Source: Acidimicrobiia bacterium | GTDB taxonomy: Bacteria > Acidobacteriota > Terriglobia > Bryobacterales > Bryobacteraceae | Reading direction: 5' to 3' | NCBI GenBank assembly: GCA_016871315.1 | Contig: VFZE01000003.1 | Location: 62,001 to 126,000, forward strand | DNA: 64,000 nt | Part shown: one piece after another, positions 16,647 through 24,928 of the stretch | Layout of the letters: each line of letters begins with the position of its first letter | How positions within the stretch are numbered: position 1 is the stretch's first letter | The notes under the pieces: model-generated | The model's database searches: none | Told to the model about the DNA's origin: nothing | Seen by the model: only the letters and a program-made list of their open reading frames with translations | Position numbers and translations under genes: made by a program

Positions 16647-17640
16647 TTAGAAAACGAAGCGGGCTCCCAACTGGATGAAGCGGCCTTCGGTGACGTTGAC
16701 GCCCTTGAAGATGGTCCAGTCGAAATTGCGCTCTCCGTTGAGGCGGTGCGTGCCGCGCTCGAGTGTGCCGTAGTTGCCCAGCAGGGCTGGGACAGCCAAG
16801 GCTGGTGGCGTATGTACAGAGGCGCTGAATCGCATCGGTGTTGAGACCCGGGGGCGCTCCGGCGGAACCGGCGGGCCTGGGTGCAAATTGGAACGGACCG
16901 TCGGCGTTGGACCGGACCGGACCGTTGATGATGCCGTCATGGTGGAGGCGCGGACGCCGCGGCGGGCGCCGGTCTCAACTGTCGTTGATGAGCACGCCGA
17001 GTATGTCGGAGTTGTCATCAATCGACTTGCCAATGGTGTAGGCGACATGGAACATATCGCCGCTGGTGAAGCGCTTCTGTTCACGTAGTTGATCTCCTTG
17101 TAGCGAGGATCGAGCCGGCTGGAGGCTGGGGTGGCGCCGCCGGAGGCAGCGGCGAAGGCGCTGGTGAACTGGGACAGCCGCGCGGTTTCATCGGCCAGGC
17201 TGGTGGCCGGCACCGGCGGGTTGGAGATGAGGTTGATGGACTGCGTACCAGGCAGGAAGTTGCCCTTGGTGCCGACGTAGGAGGCCTTGTAGACGACGCC
17301 CATGATCTGCGCTGGACGCCGAGGTTCCACTGTTGGACCTGTGCGTTGTTGAGACCCTGATCGATGGCCGGGCTGATGTTGCCGGTGCCCGACAGCACGC
17401 CGGTGATGATCAAAGGCGGGAGGAAGCGCTGGTTGGTGACCGGGTTCGGGAAGACGAAGTCATAGGCGATTCCGTGAGCTGGCGTTGCGGCCGTACTCGG
17501 CGTTGAAGTTGTTAGTGATGTTATTGCCGCGGCCGCGTCCGCCGTTGGAATTAAAGCTGCCGGTTCCAAGGGAGGATTGTTTTGAGACACGGGGGCAACA
17601 CCGGGAACCGTAAGTGCGAAGAGGTGGCCTAGGCGTGGGT
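16647..17640 (-). pseudogene. decayed Oar-like TonB-dependent receptor
   Basis: Fragments of an acidobacterial TonB receptor survive in different frames. Near 17640-17580 is LTVPGVAPVSQNNPPL, then a frameshift to a plug-type motif (FNSNGGRGRGNNIT) fused directly to FNAEYGRN, two motifs normally far apart. Next come YDFVFPNPVTNQRFLPPLI and NAQVQQWNLGVQR, then VVYKASYVGTKGNFLPGTQ in a new frame, TSGDMFHVAYTIGKSIDDNS in another, and finally the normal C-terminus NFDWTIFKGVNVTEGRFIQ ending in the terminal Phe. An intact receptor of this class has over 1000 residues; this one spans about 1 kb. A terminator remains directly downstream. Confidence 0.8.
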
Positions 17641-17731
17641 TAAGCAACCATTTCTTTGTAGCGATAAACTGCCAGAGAAATGTATGCGAGGTGCTCAAAA
17701 TGAGGGAAGAACGGTCATTTTCATGGGGCGA

Positions 17732-18442
17732 ATGATGAGAAAACACCGCGCGTCGAAGCGCGCCAAATCGTCCGAACGTGCCTGGATAAAATGGCTGAGG
17801 CTTGCGGGGCTGATGGTGCTGAGCTGGTACGTTTGCTGCGGCCTAGTGCTTGTTCTGTTGCGTTTTGCCGCTCCGATTACGACCACCGTTCATATTCAGC
17901 GGCGGGTGGAGAGCTGGTTCGGCAAGGGAAAGTACCAGAAGCGCTCTGAATTTGTGGCGCTCCACCGGATCGCGCCGGATCTGCGGCATGCGGTGATCGC
18001 GGCCGAGGACGGGCGGTTCTACGACCATCAAGGAGTGGACTTCGAGGAGATGAAGAAGGTCTATGAAGATTCGGTGGAGCGCGGCAAACGGCTGCGTGGC
18101 GGCTCGACGATCAGCCAACAACTGGTGAAGAACCTGTTTTTAACCACGCACCGCTCGCCGGTGCGGAAAGCGTTGGAATATGCGCTGGTGCCGCTGGCGG
18201 AATTGATTCTTCCCAAGGAGCGGATCCTGGAGTTGTACCTGAACATCATCGAATGGGGCCCGGGCGTCTACGGGGCGCAGGCGGCGGCGAAGTATCACTA
18301 CGGCGCGAGCGCCGCGCGGTTGAGCCGCGAGCAAGCGGCGCGTCTGGCGGCGGTAATTCCCGACCCACTGCGCAGGAGGCCGTCGCGGATGAACGAGTAC
18401 AGCGCGGAGATCCAGCGGCGGATGGCGCGCATGGGCTGGTGA
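17732..18442 (+). CDS. mtgA: monofunctional biosynthetic peptidoglycan transglycosylase
   Basis: Polymerises lipid II into glycan strands at the inner membrane, without a transpeptidase domain. After a basic N-terminus and one membrane helix (LAGLMVLSWYVCCGLVLVLL) comes a family 51 glycosyltransferase domain. It shows the AAEDGRFYDHQGVDF motif with the catalytic Glu, RGGSTISQQLVKNLFL, and KERILELYLNIIEWGPGVYGAQAAAKYH. The total of about 236 residues matches MtgA. Start choice among ATG 17723, 17732 and 17735 is uncertain; GGGGCG precedes 17732. Confidence 0.92.
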   Translation: MMRKHRASKRAKSSERAWIKWLRLAGLMVLSWYVCCGLVLVLLRFAAPITTTVHIQRRVESWFGKGKYQKRSEFVALHRIAPDLRHAVIAAEDGRFYDHQGVDFEEMKKVYEDSVERGKRLRGGSTISQQLVKNLFLTTHRSPVRKALEYALVPLAELILPKERILELYLNIIEWGPGVYGAQAAAKYHYGASAARLSREQAARLAAVIPDPLRRRPSRMNEYSAEIQRRMARMGW

Positions 18443-18509
18443 GTCGGGGCATGCTCCCGGTTCTGGAAACCAGGCGGATGCAGCGAACCGATTTCCACTA
18501 AGCTCAATT

Positions 18510-19718
18510 ATGGTCACGGTCCAGGACATCGAGCAGGCGCAGGAGCGGATCGAGGGTTCAATCTTCATTTCCCCATGCGTGAAGAGCCAGACGCTGTCGC
18601 ATCTGACGGGGAACACGATTTTCCTGAAGCTCGAGAACCTGCAAATGACCGGCTCATTCAAGGAGCGCGGGGCGGTGAACCGGCTGGCGGGGCTAACCAC
18701 GGAGGAGCGCTCGCGCGGGGTGATTGCGGCTTCGGCAGGGAATCATGCGCAAGGAGTTGCCTATCATGCGGCGCGGAAGGGAATCCGCGCACAGATCGTG
18801 ATGCCGCTGCACACGCCGCTGGTGAAGGTGGCGGCGACGCAGGGCTTCGGCGCGGAGGTGGTGCTGCACGGGCTGAATTACGACGAGGCTTATGTGGAGG
18901 CGATGCGGCGCAAGGAAGCCTCCGGGCTTACATTTATTCACGCCTTCGACGATGAACTGGTGATTGCCGGACAGGGGACGCTGGGGCTCGAGATCCTGCG
19001 GCAGAACCCGATGATCGACGCGCTGATCGCGCCGATCGGCGGCGGAGGACTGCTGGGCGGGATGGCGTGCGCGGTGAAGGAGACCAATCCGCGGATCCGC
19101 GTGATCGGGGTGCAGACGGCGCGGCTGCCGTCGATGCTGGCGGCGATCGAGAATAACGCGCCGCAGACCCTGCCGGCGGCAACCACCATTGCCGATGGCA
19201 TCGCCGTGCGCCGCGCGGGGGAGCGCACGCTGCCGCTGATCCGCAAGTACGTGGATGAGATCGTGACGGTGGAAGAGGAGGAGATCGCCAGCGCGATCCT
19301 GCTCCTTCTGGAAACCGAAAAGACCCTGGCCGAAGGAGCGGGAGCGGCGGCGCTGGCGGCGCTGCTGCACCAGAAAACGCAGATGCAGGGCCGGCGAGTG
19401 GCGGTGCTGGTCTGCGGAGGGAATATCGACGTGACGCTGCTGTCGCGGATTATCGAGCGCGGCCTGGTGAAGGACGGCCGGCTGGTGCGGCTGCGGATTC
19501 ATCTGCCGGATTATCCGGGCGCGCTACAGAAACTGACGGTGGTGATTGCGGCGCAGCACGCCAACATTGTCGAAACGCGGCACGACCGGGCGTATTATGG
19601 CGTGAACCTGGGCGATACGGTGATCGACATCACGATGGAGACGCGCGGGCCGGAACATGTGGAGGCGTTGAAGGCGGCGCTGAGCACGGCGGGCTACGCC
19701 TACGAGCGGGTGCAGTAA
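18510..19718 (+). CDS. ilvA: threonine ammonia-lyase (threonine dehydratase) with ACT domain
   Basis: PLP enzyme that deaminates threonine to 2-oxobutyrate, the entry step to isoleucine. The cofactor lysine is in MTGSFKERGA (Lys51), the phosphate-binding glycine loop is IGGGGLLGG, and VAVLVCGGNID closes the catalytic part. Residues from about 325 form an ACT domain (LRIHLPDYPGALQKLTVVIA), so feedback regulation by an amino acid is likely. The 402-residue length fits the short ACT-containing form, which could be biosynthetic or catabolic (tdcB-like). ilvE lies 7 kb away in the same window. Confidence 0.92.
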   Translation: MVTVQDIEQAQERIEGSIFISPCVKSQTLSHLTGNTIFLKLENLQMTGSFKERGAVNRLAGLTTEERSRGVIAASAGNHAQGVAYHAARKGIRAQIVMPLHTPLVKVAATQGFGAEVVLHGLNYDEAYVEAMRRKEASGLTFIHAFDDELVIAGQGTLGLEILRQNPMIDALIAPIGGGGLLGGMACAVKETNPRIRVIGVQTARLPSMLAAIENNAPQTLPAATTIADGIAVRRAGERTLPLIRKYVDEIVTVEEEEIASAILLLLETEKTLAEGAGAAALAALLHQKTQMQGRRVAVLVCGGNIDVTLLSRIIERGLVKDGRLVRLRIHLPDYPGALQKLTVVIAAQHANIVETRHDRAYYGVNLGDTVIDITMETRGPEHVEALKAALSTAGYAYERVQ

Positions 19719-19727
19719 CGGGCAGCC

Positions 19728-20699
19728 TCAGGGGTTGGCGGCCGGCGCCGGAAGCGCGTGATCGGCCCTCACCAGCCCCTCGCCCGGCAGTTCCGCTTGA
19801 TCGACCCCCTTCACGGTGAGCGAAAAGCGGCCGTTGTCGGTGCGGCTGATCTGCCCCTGTTCGCGCAAATACCAGATGGGGAACTCCAGGTGCTCCCGAG
19901 GAACCCCTAGCAACTCCTCCAATTCGGACAGCGTCAGCCCCGGCTGCTGCGGCAGATTCATGTGCTTGGTGTAGAGCGCCGTGAGGATGGACTTGCGTTT
20001 CAGCCTCTCCATCTCGGGCCCTTGCGACGCCTTGTCGTGATCGAAGATGCGCCACCGGAGGCGGCGGTTGGCCTGGTGGCCGGCGTCGTAGGAGGCACGG
20101 GCCTCCGCGTCCGACAGCACGCGGTAGGCCTCCATCATGAGGCGGAAGAAGGCCGCGTCTCCGGTCTCCTGATTGTCAGGATGATAGCGCTGCGCCAGGA
20201 TCCGGAACACGCGGTGGATGGTTTCCGCGTCCGCGTTCGGGCTCAGCTGCAGCACCTCATAGTAGTCCGGGCTGGTTTCATCAAGAAGCTCTTTGCGAGT
20301 CTCGCTTTCCTTGTGGCCGTTTTGGGCCCGTGTGCCGTGCCAATCGATCTCTTCGGAAAAACAGACGCCGGCGCGGAATCTCCCGCCGCTGCGGATCTGG
20401 CACCACGACACGCGGGCCTTGATCTCGATCTCCGGCGCCACGCCGCGCCGGTTCAGGATATGTCCGAAATCGCCCTTCAGCAGCACGTCGCCGCCGACGG
20501 GAAGCTCGGTGGTCAAATCGAGTCCGCACCCTTCCTCGTGCACATCCAGCACATGCGCAGCCACCTTTTCGGTCAAATCCGGGCGCGGGGAAAAGGTCAC
20601 CAGCACCTCTTTGCCGCCGAAATAGGAGGCCCTCGCGCGCTTTCTACGTTCCGTATCCAAGATTGAAACTGCCCCTTCCCATGATGAGGGCGGAGGCAA
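19728..20699 (-). CDS. PilZ-like, DnaJ and winged-helix fusion protein
   Basis: Three parts in 323 residues. Residues 15-120 look like a PilZ-type barrel (ERRKRARASYFGGKEVLV, HVLDVHEEGCGLDLTTELPVG, then RFRAGVCFSEE), which in other proteins binds c-di-GMP. Residues about 145-205 are a J domain with the diagnostic HPD at 173-175 (RYHPDNQETGD), which would stimulate a DnaK-type Hsp70. Residues about 230-310 read as a winged-helix-like segment (LTLSELEELLGVPREHLEFP, ISRTDNGRFSLTVKG). The frame opens with TTG 20699; TTG 20660 is another start. It is divergent from an oxidoreductase gene. Confidence 0.75.
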   Translation of the reverse strand: MPPPSSWEGAVSILDTERRKRARASYFGGKEVLVTFSPRPDLTEKVAAHVLDVHEEGCGLDLTTELPVGGDVLLKGDFGHILNRRGVAPEIEIKARVSWCQIRSGGRFRAGVCFSEEIDWHGTRAQNGHKESETRKELLDETSPDYYEVLQLSPNADAETIHRVFRILAQRYHPDNQETGDAAFFRLMMEAYRVLSDAEARASYDAGHQANRRLRWRIFDHDKASQGPEMERLKRKSILTALYTKHMNLPQQPGLTLSELEELLGVPREHLEFPIWYLREQGQISRTDNGRFSLTVKGVDQAELPGEGLVRADHALPAPAANP

Positions 20700-20801
20700 G
20701 CGAGGCCAATGGGTCTTACGTACTTTTTTGCGGGGGGTGTTTGCTTACCTCGCATAGGTGTTTCCCCCTACGCGGTTCTGCCGCCTTACAATGAGTCTGT
20801 C

Positions 20802-22010
20802 ATGATTGCCCGCCGCCACCTTCTCGCCGCTTCCCCCTTGCTTGCCGCACGCGCCCGCGGCGCGAATGACCGCATCGGGATCGGGCTGATCGGATGCGGC
20901 GTGCGCGGCGTGAATTCACTGCTGGCGGAGACCCTCGCGCTGGCCGAATCGCAGAACGTTGAACCGCGCGCGGTGTGCGACATCTGGCGACAGCAGCGCG
21001 ACACGGCGGCGGGGCGCATCCGGCAGGCGGGGCTCGCCGAACCGCGCCAATACTCCTCATACCGCGAGCTGCTGGCGTCGCGTGACATCGACGCCGTGAT
21101 CATCGCCACGCCGGATCATCAGCACTGCACGATGTTGATCGATGCGATCCGCGCCGGCAAGGATGCTTATGTGGAGAAGCCGCTGGCCATGGACATGAAG
21201 GAGCTGAACGCGGCCTACGACGCGGTGACCCGCTCGGACCGCATCGTGCAAATGGGTACGCAGATCCGCAGCCTGCCCAGTTCGATGGCCGCGCGAGATT
21301 TCCTCCGCGATCAGCGGCTGGGCCGCGTGCTGAAAGTGGAACAGGTGCGCAATTCGTTGCGTCCATACTGGCACCGTTATGGAGAGCGGACGCTGGAGGA
21401 ATCCGACACCGACTGGAAGGCGTTTCTGATGCACCGCCGCTCCAGGGCCTGGGATGCGGACCAGTACACGGCCTGGTTCGGCTACCGCGATTTCTCGCGC
21501 GGCCCGCATTCCAACCTGATGGTGCATTTCATCGACCTGGTCCACCACATCACGGGCGCCGATACGCCGCTGCGCGCGGTCACCATGGGCGGCGTCTACC
21601 GTTGGAAGGATGCGCGCAACGCGCCGGACTCGGTGGAAACGATCCTCGATTACGGCGAGAACAATTTCCTGGTGCGCTACTCCACCGTATTCGGCACGGG
21701 CGCGGGAAACTACCTGAAATTCTTCGCCTCGCGCGGAACGCTGGACGCCTCCGACTGGTCCGGCAAGCCGTTCACGGTCTCCGGCGTCGGCGCCGAAGAG
21801 CCGCTTGCGCCGGGCACCGTGATCCCGGAGCGGGAAAGCGATTCCCACATGCTGAACTGGCTGAAATGCCTGCGGACGCGCCAGCAGCCTAACGCCCCGA
21901 TTCAGGCCGGCTACAGCCATTCGGTCGCGGTGATTCTCTCCGATGAATCGCTGATCCGCGGCTGTCGCATGGTTTACGATCCGCAGCGCCGCGCCATCCG
22001 GCAGGGCTAA
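20802..22010 (+). CDS. Gfo/Idh/MocA family oxidoreductase, Tat-type leader
   Basis: A 402-residue NAD(P)-dependent oxidoreductase-fold protein. The N-terminus (MIARRHLLAASPLLAARARG) carries a twin-arginine-like leader. The Rossmann motif is GIGLIGCGVRGVNS, and the family lysine lies in AYVEKPLAMD. Later motifs are MVHFIDLVHHITGAD and a C-terminal DSHMLNWLKCLRTRQQPNA, as in glycoside-modifying members found in Acidobacteria and Planctomycetes. The sugar-like substrate is unknown. ATG 20802 is chosen over upstream codons because the leader starts there. It converges on the next gene with a four-base overlap. Confidence 0.88.
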   Translation: MIARRHLLAASPLLAARARGANDRIGIGLIGCGVRGVNSLLAETLALAESQNVEPRAVCDIWRQQRDTAAGRIRQAGLAEPRQYSSYRELLASRDIDAVIIATPDHQHCTMLIDAIRAGKDAYVEKPLAMDMKELNAAYDAVTRSDRIVQMGTQIRSLPSSMAARDFLRDQRLGRVLKVEQVRNSLRPYWHRYGERTLEESDTDWKAFLMHRRSRAWDADQYTAWFGYRDFSRGPHSNLMVHFIDLVHHITGADTPLRAVTMGGVYRWKDARNAPDSVETILDYGENNFLVRYSTVFGTGAGNYLKFFASRGTLDASDWSGKPFTVSGVGAEEPLAPGTVIPERESDSHMLNWLKCLRTRQQPNAPIQAGYSHSVAVILSDESLIRGCRMVYDPQRRAIRQG

Positions 22011-23185
22011 GCGCGTCCGCGGAAGCGAACCGCGGCGAACCGTCCAATGCCGGGCAGGAACACCTCCGTCGTCGAACCGCGGCGGGCTGTGTTCAACTCG
22101 ACAGGCGGCGCCTCCGGCCGCAGCAGCGTTGCCGAGTAGTAATGCCCCTGAATCCGCGCCTGAATCTCCTGCTGTGCTGCCGAGCCATAATTGATCACGG
22201 TCAGCTGGCCTTCTGAGGCAAGGCCGATGCAGCTCAGCGCGTTCCATAATCGAACCGGACGCCGCCGGTGCGTCACGATGTCGATGACGTCGAGCGCAAA
22301 CTCGCTGGGGTCGATAACCGGTTCACGGTAGCCAACAACATTTCCCTTACCCAGGGAAAACCAGTCCCGGTCAGTATCTTGTTTCACCGGCTTCTGCGAT
22401 AACCCGTGCGCCCAATCCATTACCACCGTGGAGCCCGCCTCGGCGTGCGCGAAGATCTCGCGCCGCAACGCCGCCGCCGGCGGCTTCAGGCCCGCCGCCA
22501 CAAGCGCCAGCAACCTTTGCGGGTCAGGCCGTGGAACCACCGCCGCCAGCATCGGACTGGCATGGCGCCGGTACAGCAGGTGGGCGATCTCCACGGTGCC
22601 GCCGCCCTGCTCCACCAGCACCATAATCGAAGGCATCGCCGGGCGGCCGCACAACACTGCATTCTCCTTCAACCACCGCGCGGCACGGCCCAGGCTCTGC
22701 CATGCCTCCACCGCCTTCTCCTCGCCCGCCAGCAGCTGCTCCCGGTAACGCGCCGGAAGCGAGAGCACGCAGTTGCCGCCGCTGAGCCGCGCCTCGGCGA
22801 GCGCCAACTCCACCGTCTCATGCGGAACCATCTGCGAGGCGGGCGCGCGATAGGCGAGCAGGGCCGGCTGGCTGGGCCGCAACAGGCGGCGCATTCCGTA
22901 AAGGTGCAGGTTGGAATCAATCCACGGCTCGCGGCTGGCGCTGGCGGTGTCATCGGCGCCCCGGCCGCGAACCCCGGCGTTGCGAAGTCCCGGCCACAAC
23001 CCGCCAGACGGCAAGGTCAATCCCGCTGTGCAGACGATGCCCGCTGCCGCACACGCCTTTTCGAAGCCGGCGTGAGGCGCATCCAGCACTACGGCCTCCA
23101 CGTCCGCCTGGCGCAGCAGGCTCACATGTGCGGCATCAGGCTCCGGCCAACGAAGGACCAACTGCCGCGCCAGATCCAGTGCCAT
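22007..23185 (-). CDS. hypothetical protein between two Gfo/Idh/MocA genes
   Basis: A 392-residue protein with no signal peptide. It shows alternating beta-alpha patterns (VSLLRQADVEAVVLDAP, KACAAAGIVCTAGLTLP, STVVMDWAHGLSQKP), as in a TIM barrel, and ends in beta-rich sequence (GQLTVINYGSAAQQEIQARI and TTEVFLPGIGRFAAVRFRG), as in the C-terminal sandwich of a glycoside hydrolase. I recognise no defined family or catalytic pair. It shares the 25-base intergenic region with the second oxidoreductase and may act in the same carbohydrate pathway. Confidence 0.6.
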   Translation of the reverse strand: MALDLARQLVLRWPEPDAAHVSLLRQADVEAVVLDAPHAGFEKACAAAGIVCTAGLTLPSGGLWPGLRNAGVRGRGADDTASASREPWIDSNLHLYGMRRLLRPSQPALLAYRAPASQMVPHETVELALAEARLSGGNCVLSLPARYREQLLAGEEKAVEAWQSLGRAARWLKENAVLCGRPAMPSIMVLVEQGGGTVEIAHLLYRRHASPMLAAVVPRPDPQRLLALVAAGLKPPAAALRREIFAHAEAGSTVVMDWAHGLSQKPVKQDTDRDWFSLGKGNVVGYREPVIDPSEFALDVIDIVTHRRRPVRLWNALSCIGLASEGQLTVINYGSAAQQEIQARIQGHYYSATLLRPEAPPVELNTARRGSTTEVFLPGIGRFAAVRFRGRA

Positions 23186-23210
23186 GACAATAACGAGTAT
23201 AATTTGCCTT

Positions 23211-24413
23211 ATGCCGGACCAAGGGATTCATCGCAGAGATTTCGCGCGCATGGCCGCCGCTTCCATCACCGCGGCATCCTATTCGCGCATCCTGGGCGCC
23301 AATGACCGCGTACAACTCGGGCTGATCGGGGCCGGCGGACGCGGCGTCTATGTCATGGGTGTCTTCCAAAAGAACGAGAAGGTACAGGTGACCGCCGTCT
23401 GCGATGTCTACGCGGACCGAACCGATAAGGCGCTGGGGCGAGCACCGGGAGCCAAGGGCTTTAGCGATCACCGCAAGCTTCTGGAGACCAAGGAGCTCGA
23501 CGTCGTGCTGATCGCCACGCCGGATCACTGGCACGCCGGCACGACGATTGACGCGCTGAACGCCGGCAAGGACGTCTATGTCGAGAAGCCGCTGAGCCTG
23601 ACGATCGAGGAAGGTCCGGCGATCGTGAAGGCGGCGCGGGTGAACGACCGCGTCTGCCAGGTAGGCATGCAGCAGCGCTCCGGCGCGCACTACATCCAGG
23701 CCAAGGAAGAGTACGTCAAGAGCGGCAAGCTCGGCAAGATCACCCTTGCCAGGACGTGGTGGCACGGTAACGGCGCGCACCTGATGAAGGCTCCGGCCGC
23801 GCTGAGCACGCAGCCGTCCAATCTGGACTGGGCGCGCTTCCTCGGCCCCGTGAAGTGGCGCGACTGGGATCCGCAGCAGTACTGGAATTTCCGCGCCTAT
23901 CTCGACTTCGGCGGCGGGCAGGTGACCGACTTGTTCACGCACTGGATCGACGTGGTGCACATGTTTCTGGACCAGGACAACCCGATCTCGGCGGTGGCGG
24001 CCGGCGGCGTCTATCACTATCAGGACGGGCGCACGGCGCCGGACACGATCAACGTCGTGCTGGAGTATCCCAACGACTGGATGTCGACCTTTGAGGCGAC
24101 GCTGGCTCCTGGCCTGCGCGGCGCGGGCGTGGAATTCGTCGGCACGCAGGGCAGGCTTTTCATTACGCGCTCCCAGTTTGAGTTTCTGTCGGCGGAAAAG
24201 GGCGCCCAGCCGGTGGTGGTGAAATCGACGATCGATCAAACCATCGAGCACGTGGCGAATTTCCTCGACTGTGTGCAATCGCGCAAGCGCCCCAACGGTG
24301 ACGTCTACATCGGCCACCGCTCGGCCATGGCGTCGCACCTGGGCAACATCGCTTATCTGCAGAAGCGCCGTCTGAAGTTCGACCCGGACCGGGAAGAGAT
24401 TCTGCCGCTTTAA
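23211..24413 (+). CDS. Gfo/Idh/MocA family oxidoreductase, Tat-type leader
   Basis: About 400 residues. The leader MPDQGIHRRDFARMAAASIT has a twin-arginine motif. The Rossmann motif is LGLIGAGGRGVYVMG, the conserved lysine lies in VYVEKPLSLT, and ARTWWHGNGAH, LDFGGGQVTDLFTHWIDVVH and FLDCVQSRKRPNGD follow the family pattern. It is a distant paralogue of the enzyme at 20802, not a close copy. Substrate unknown, probably a sugar or sugar acid. ATG 23211 is preferred because the leader begins there; ATG 23184 is in frame but would put nine extra residues before it. Confidence 0.88.
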   Translation: MPDQGIHRRDFARMAAASITAASYSRILGANDRVQLGLIGAGGRGVYVMGVFQKNEKVQVTAVCDVYADRTDKALGRAPGAKGFSDHRKLLETKELDVVLIATPDHWHAGTTIDALNAGKDVYVEKPLSLTIEEGPAIVKAARVNDRVCQVGMQQRSGAHYIQAKEEYVKSGKLGKITLARTWWHGNGAHLMKAPAALSTQPSNLDWARFLGPVKWRDWDPQQYWNFRAYLDFGGGQVTDLFTHWIDVVHMFLDQDNPISAVAAGGVYHYQDGRTAPDTINVVLEYPNDWMSTFEATLAPGLRGAGVEFVGTQGRLFITRSQFEFLSAEKGAQPVVVKSTIDQTIEHVANFLDCVQSRKRPNGDVYIGHRSAMASHLGNIAYLQKRRLKFDPDREEILPL

Positions 24414-24928
24414 CGCGCGGGGCCGGGCTGGCGTTGCAGGGAATGCTTGTCGTGACAGTTGGCGCAGCCGACCTTGGCGGTGGAGCTGGCCGGCTTGGCG
24501 AGACAGGCCCCCGGGAGCGATTCGTGACATCTCTTGCACTGCGCTTCCATGGATTCGGCGGAGCGCAGATCGTGAGCGCCGTGGCAGGTTGTGCAGGCGG
24601 GGGAGCGCTGGCGGGTTCGGGCCTCGATCAGCTTCCAGTGGCGGCTGGCCTGGAACCCCTTGCGCTGTGTGGGGTGGCATGTGCCGCATAGGGCGGGCTG
24701 TTCGAGGGGGCCGGTGACGCGGTCCGGGGGCATGTTGCCGGCGGCCTGGACATGGGAGTCGCTTTTGCCGTGGCAGGCGTCGCAGCTGAGGTCTTTACCG
24801 GCGTGAGGATGTTCGAGAAAATCCTCGGCGGCGGAGTTGTGGCAGGGGGCGCAGATTTCGTGGATCTTCTGGCCTGCCAGTGGCGTTAACAGTAGTAAGA
24901 GTAGTAGCAGAAGAGCAAACGATTTCAT
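24410..24928 (-). CDS. periplasmic hexaheme c-type cytochrome
   Basis: A 172-residue protein. A leucine-rich signal peptide (SFALLLLLLLLLTPLAGQ) precedes six CxxCH heme sites at about 26-30, 49-53, 81-85, 112-116, 131-135 and 155-159. Spacing and interspersed histidines resemble small multiheme cytochromes of the NrfH/octaheme/doubled-CxxCH type that ferry electrons in the periplasm. Its ATG overlaps the stop of the FMN-dependent dehydrogenase gene by four bases, so the two are translationally coupled and the cytochrome is the likely electron acceptor. It overlaps the convergent oxidoreductase end by four bases. Confidence 0.88.
   Translation of the reverse strand: MKSFALLLLLLLLLTPLAGQKIHEICAPCHNSAAEDFLEHPHAGKDLSCDACHGKSDSHVQAAGNMPPDRVTGPLEQPALCGTCHPTQRKGFQASRHWKLIEARTRQRSPACTTCHGAHDLRSAESMEAQCKRCHESLPGACLAKPASSTAKVGCANCHDKHSLQRQPGPAR

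Noticed and set aside
21057-22247. A 396-codon open frame on the minus strand
   Set aside because: Antisense to the first Gfo/Idh/MocA oxidoreductase, with no family signature.
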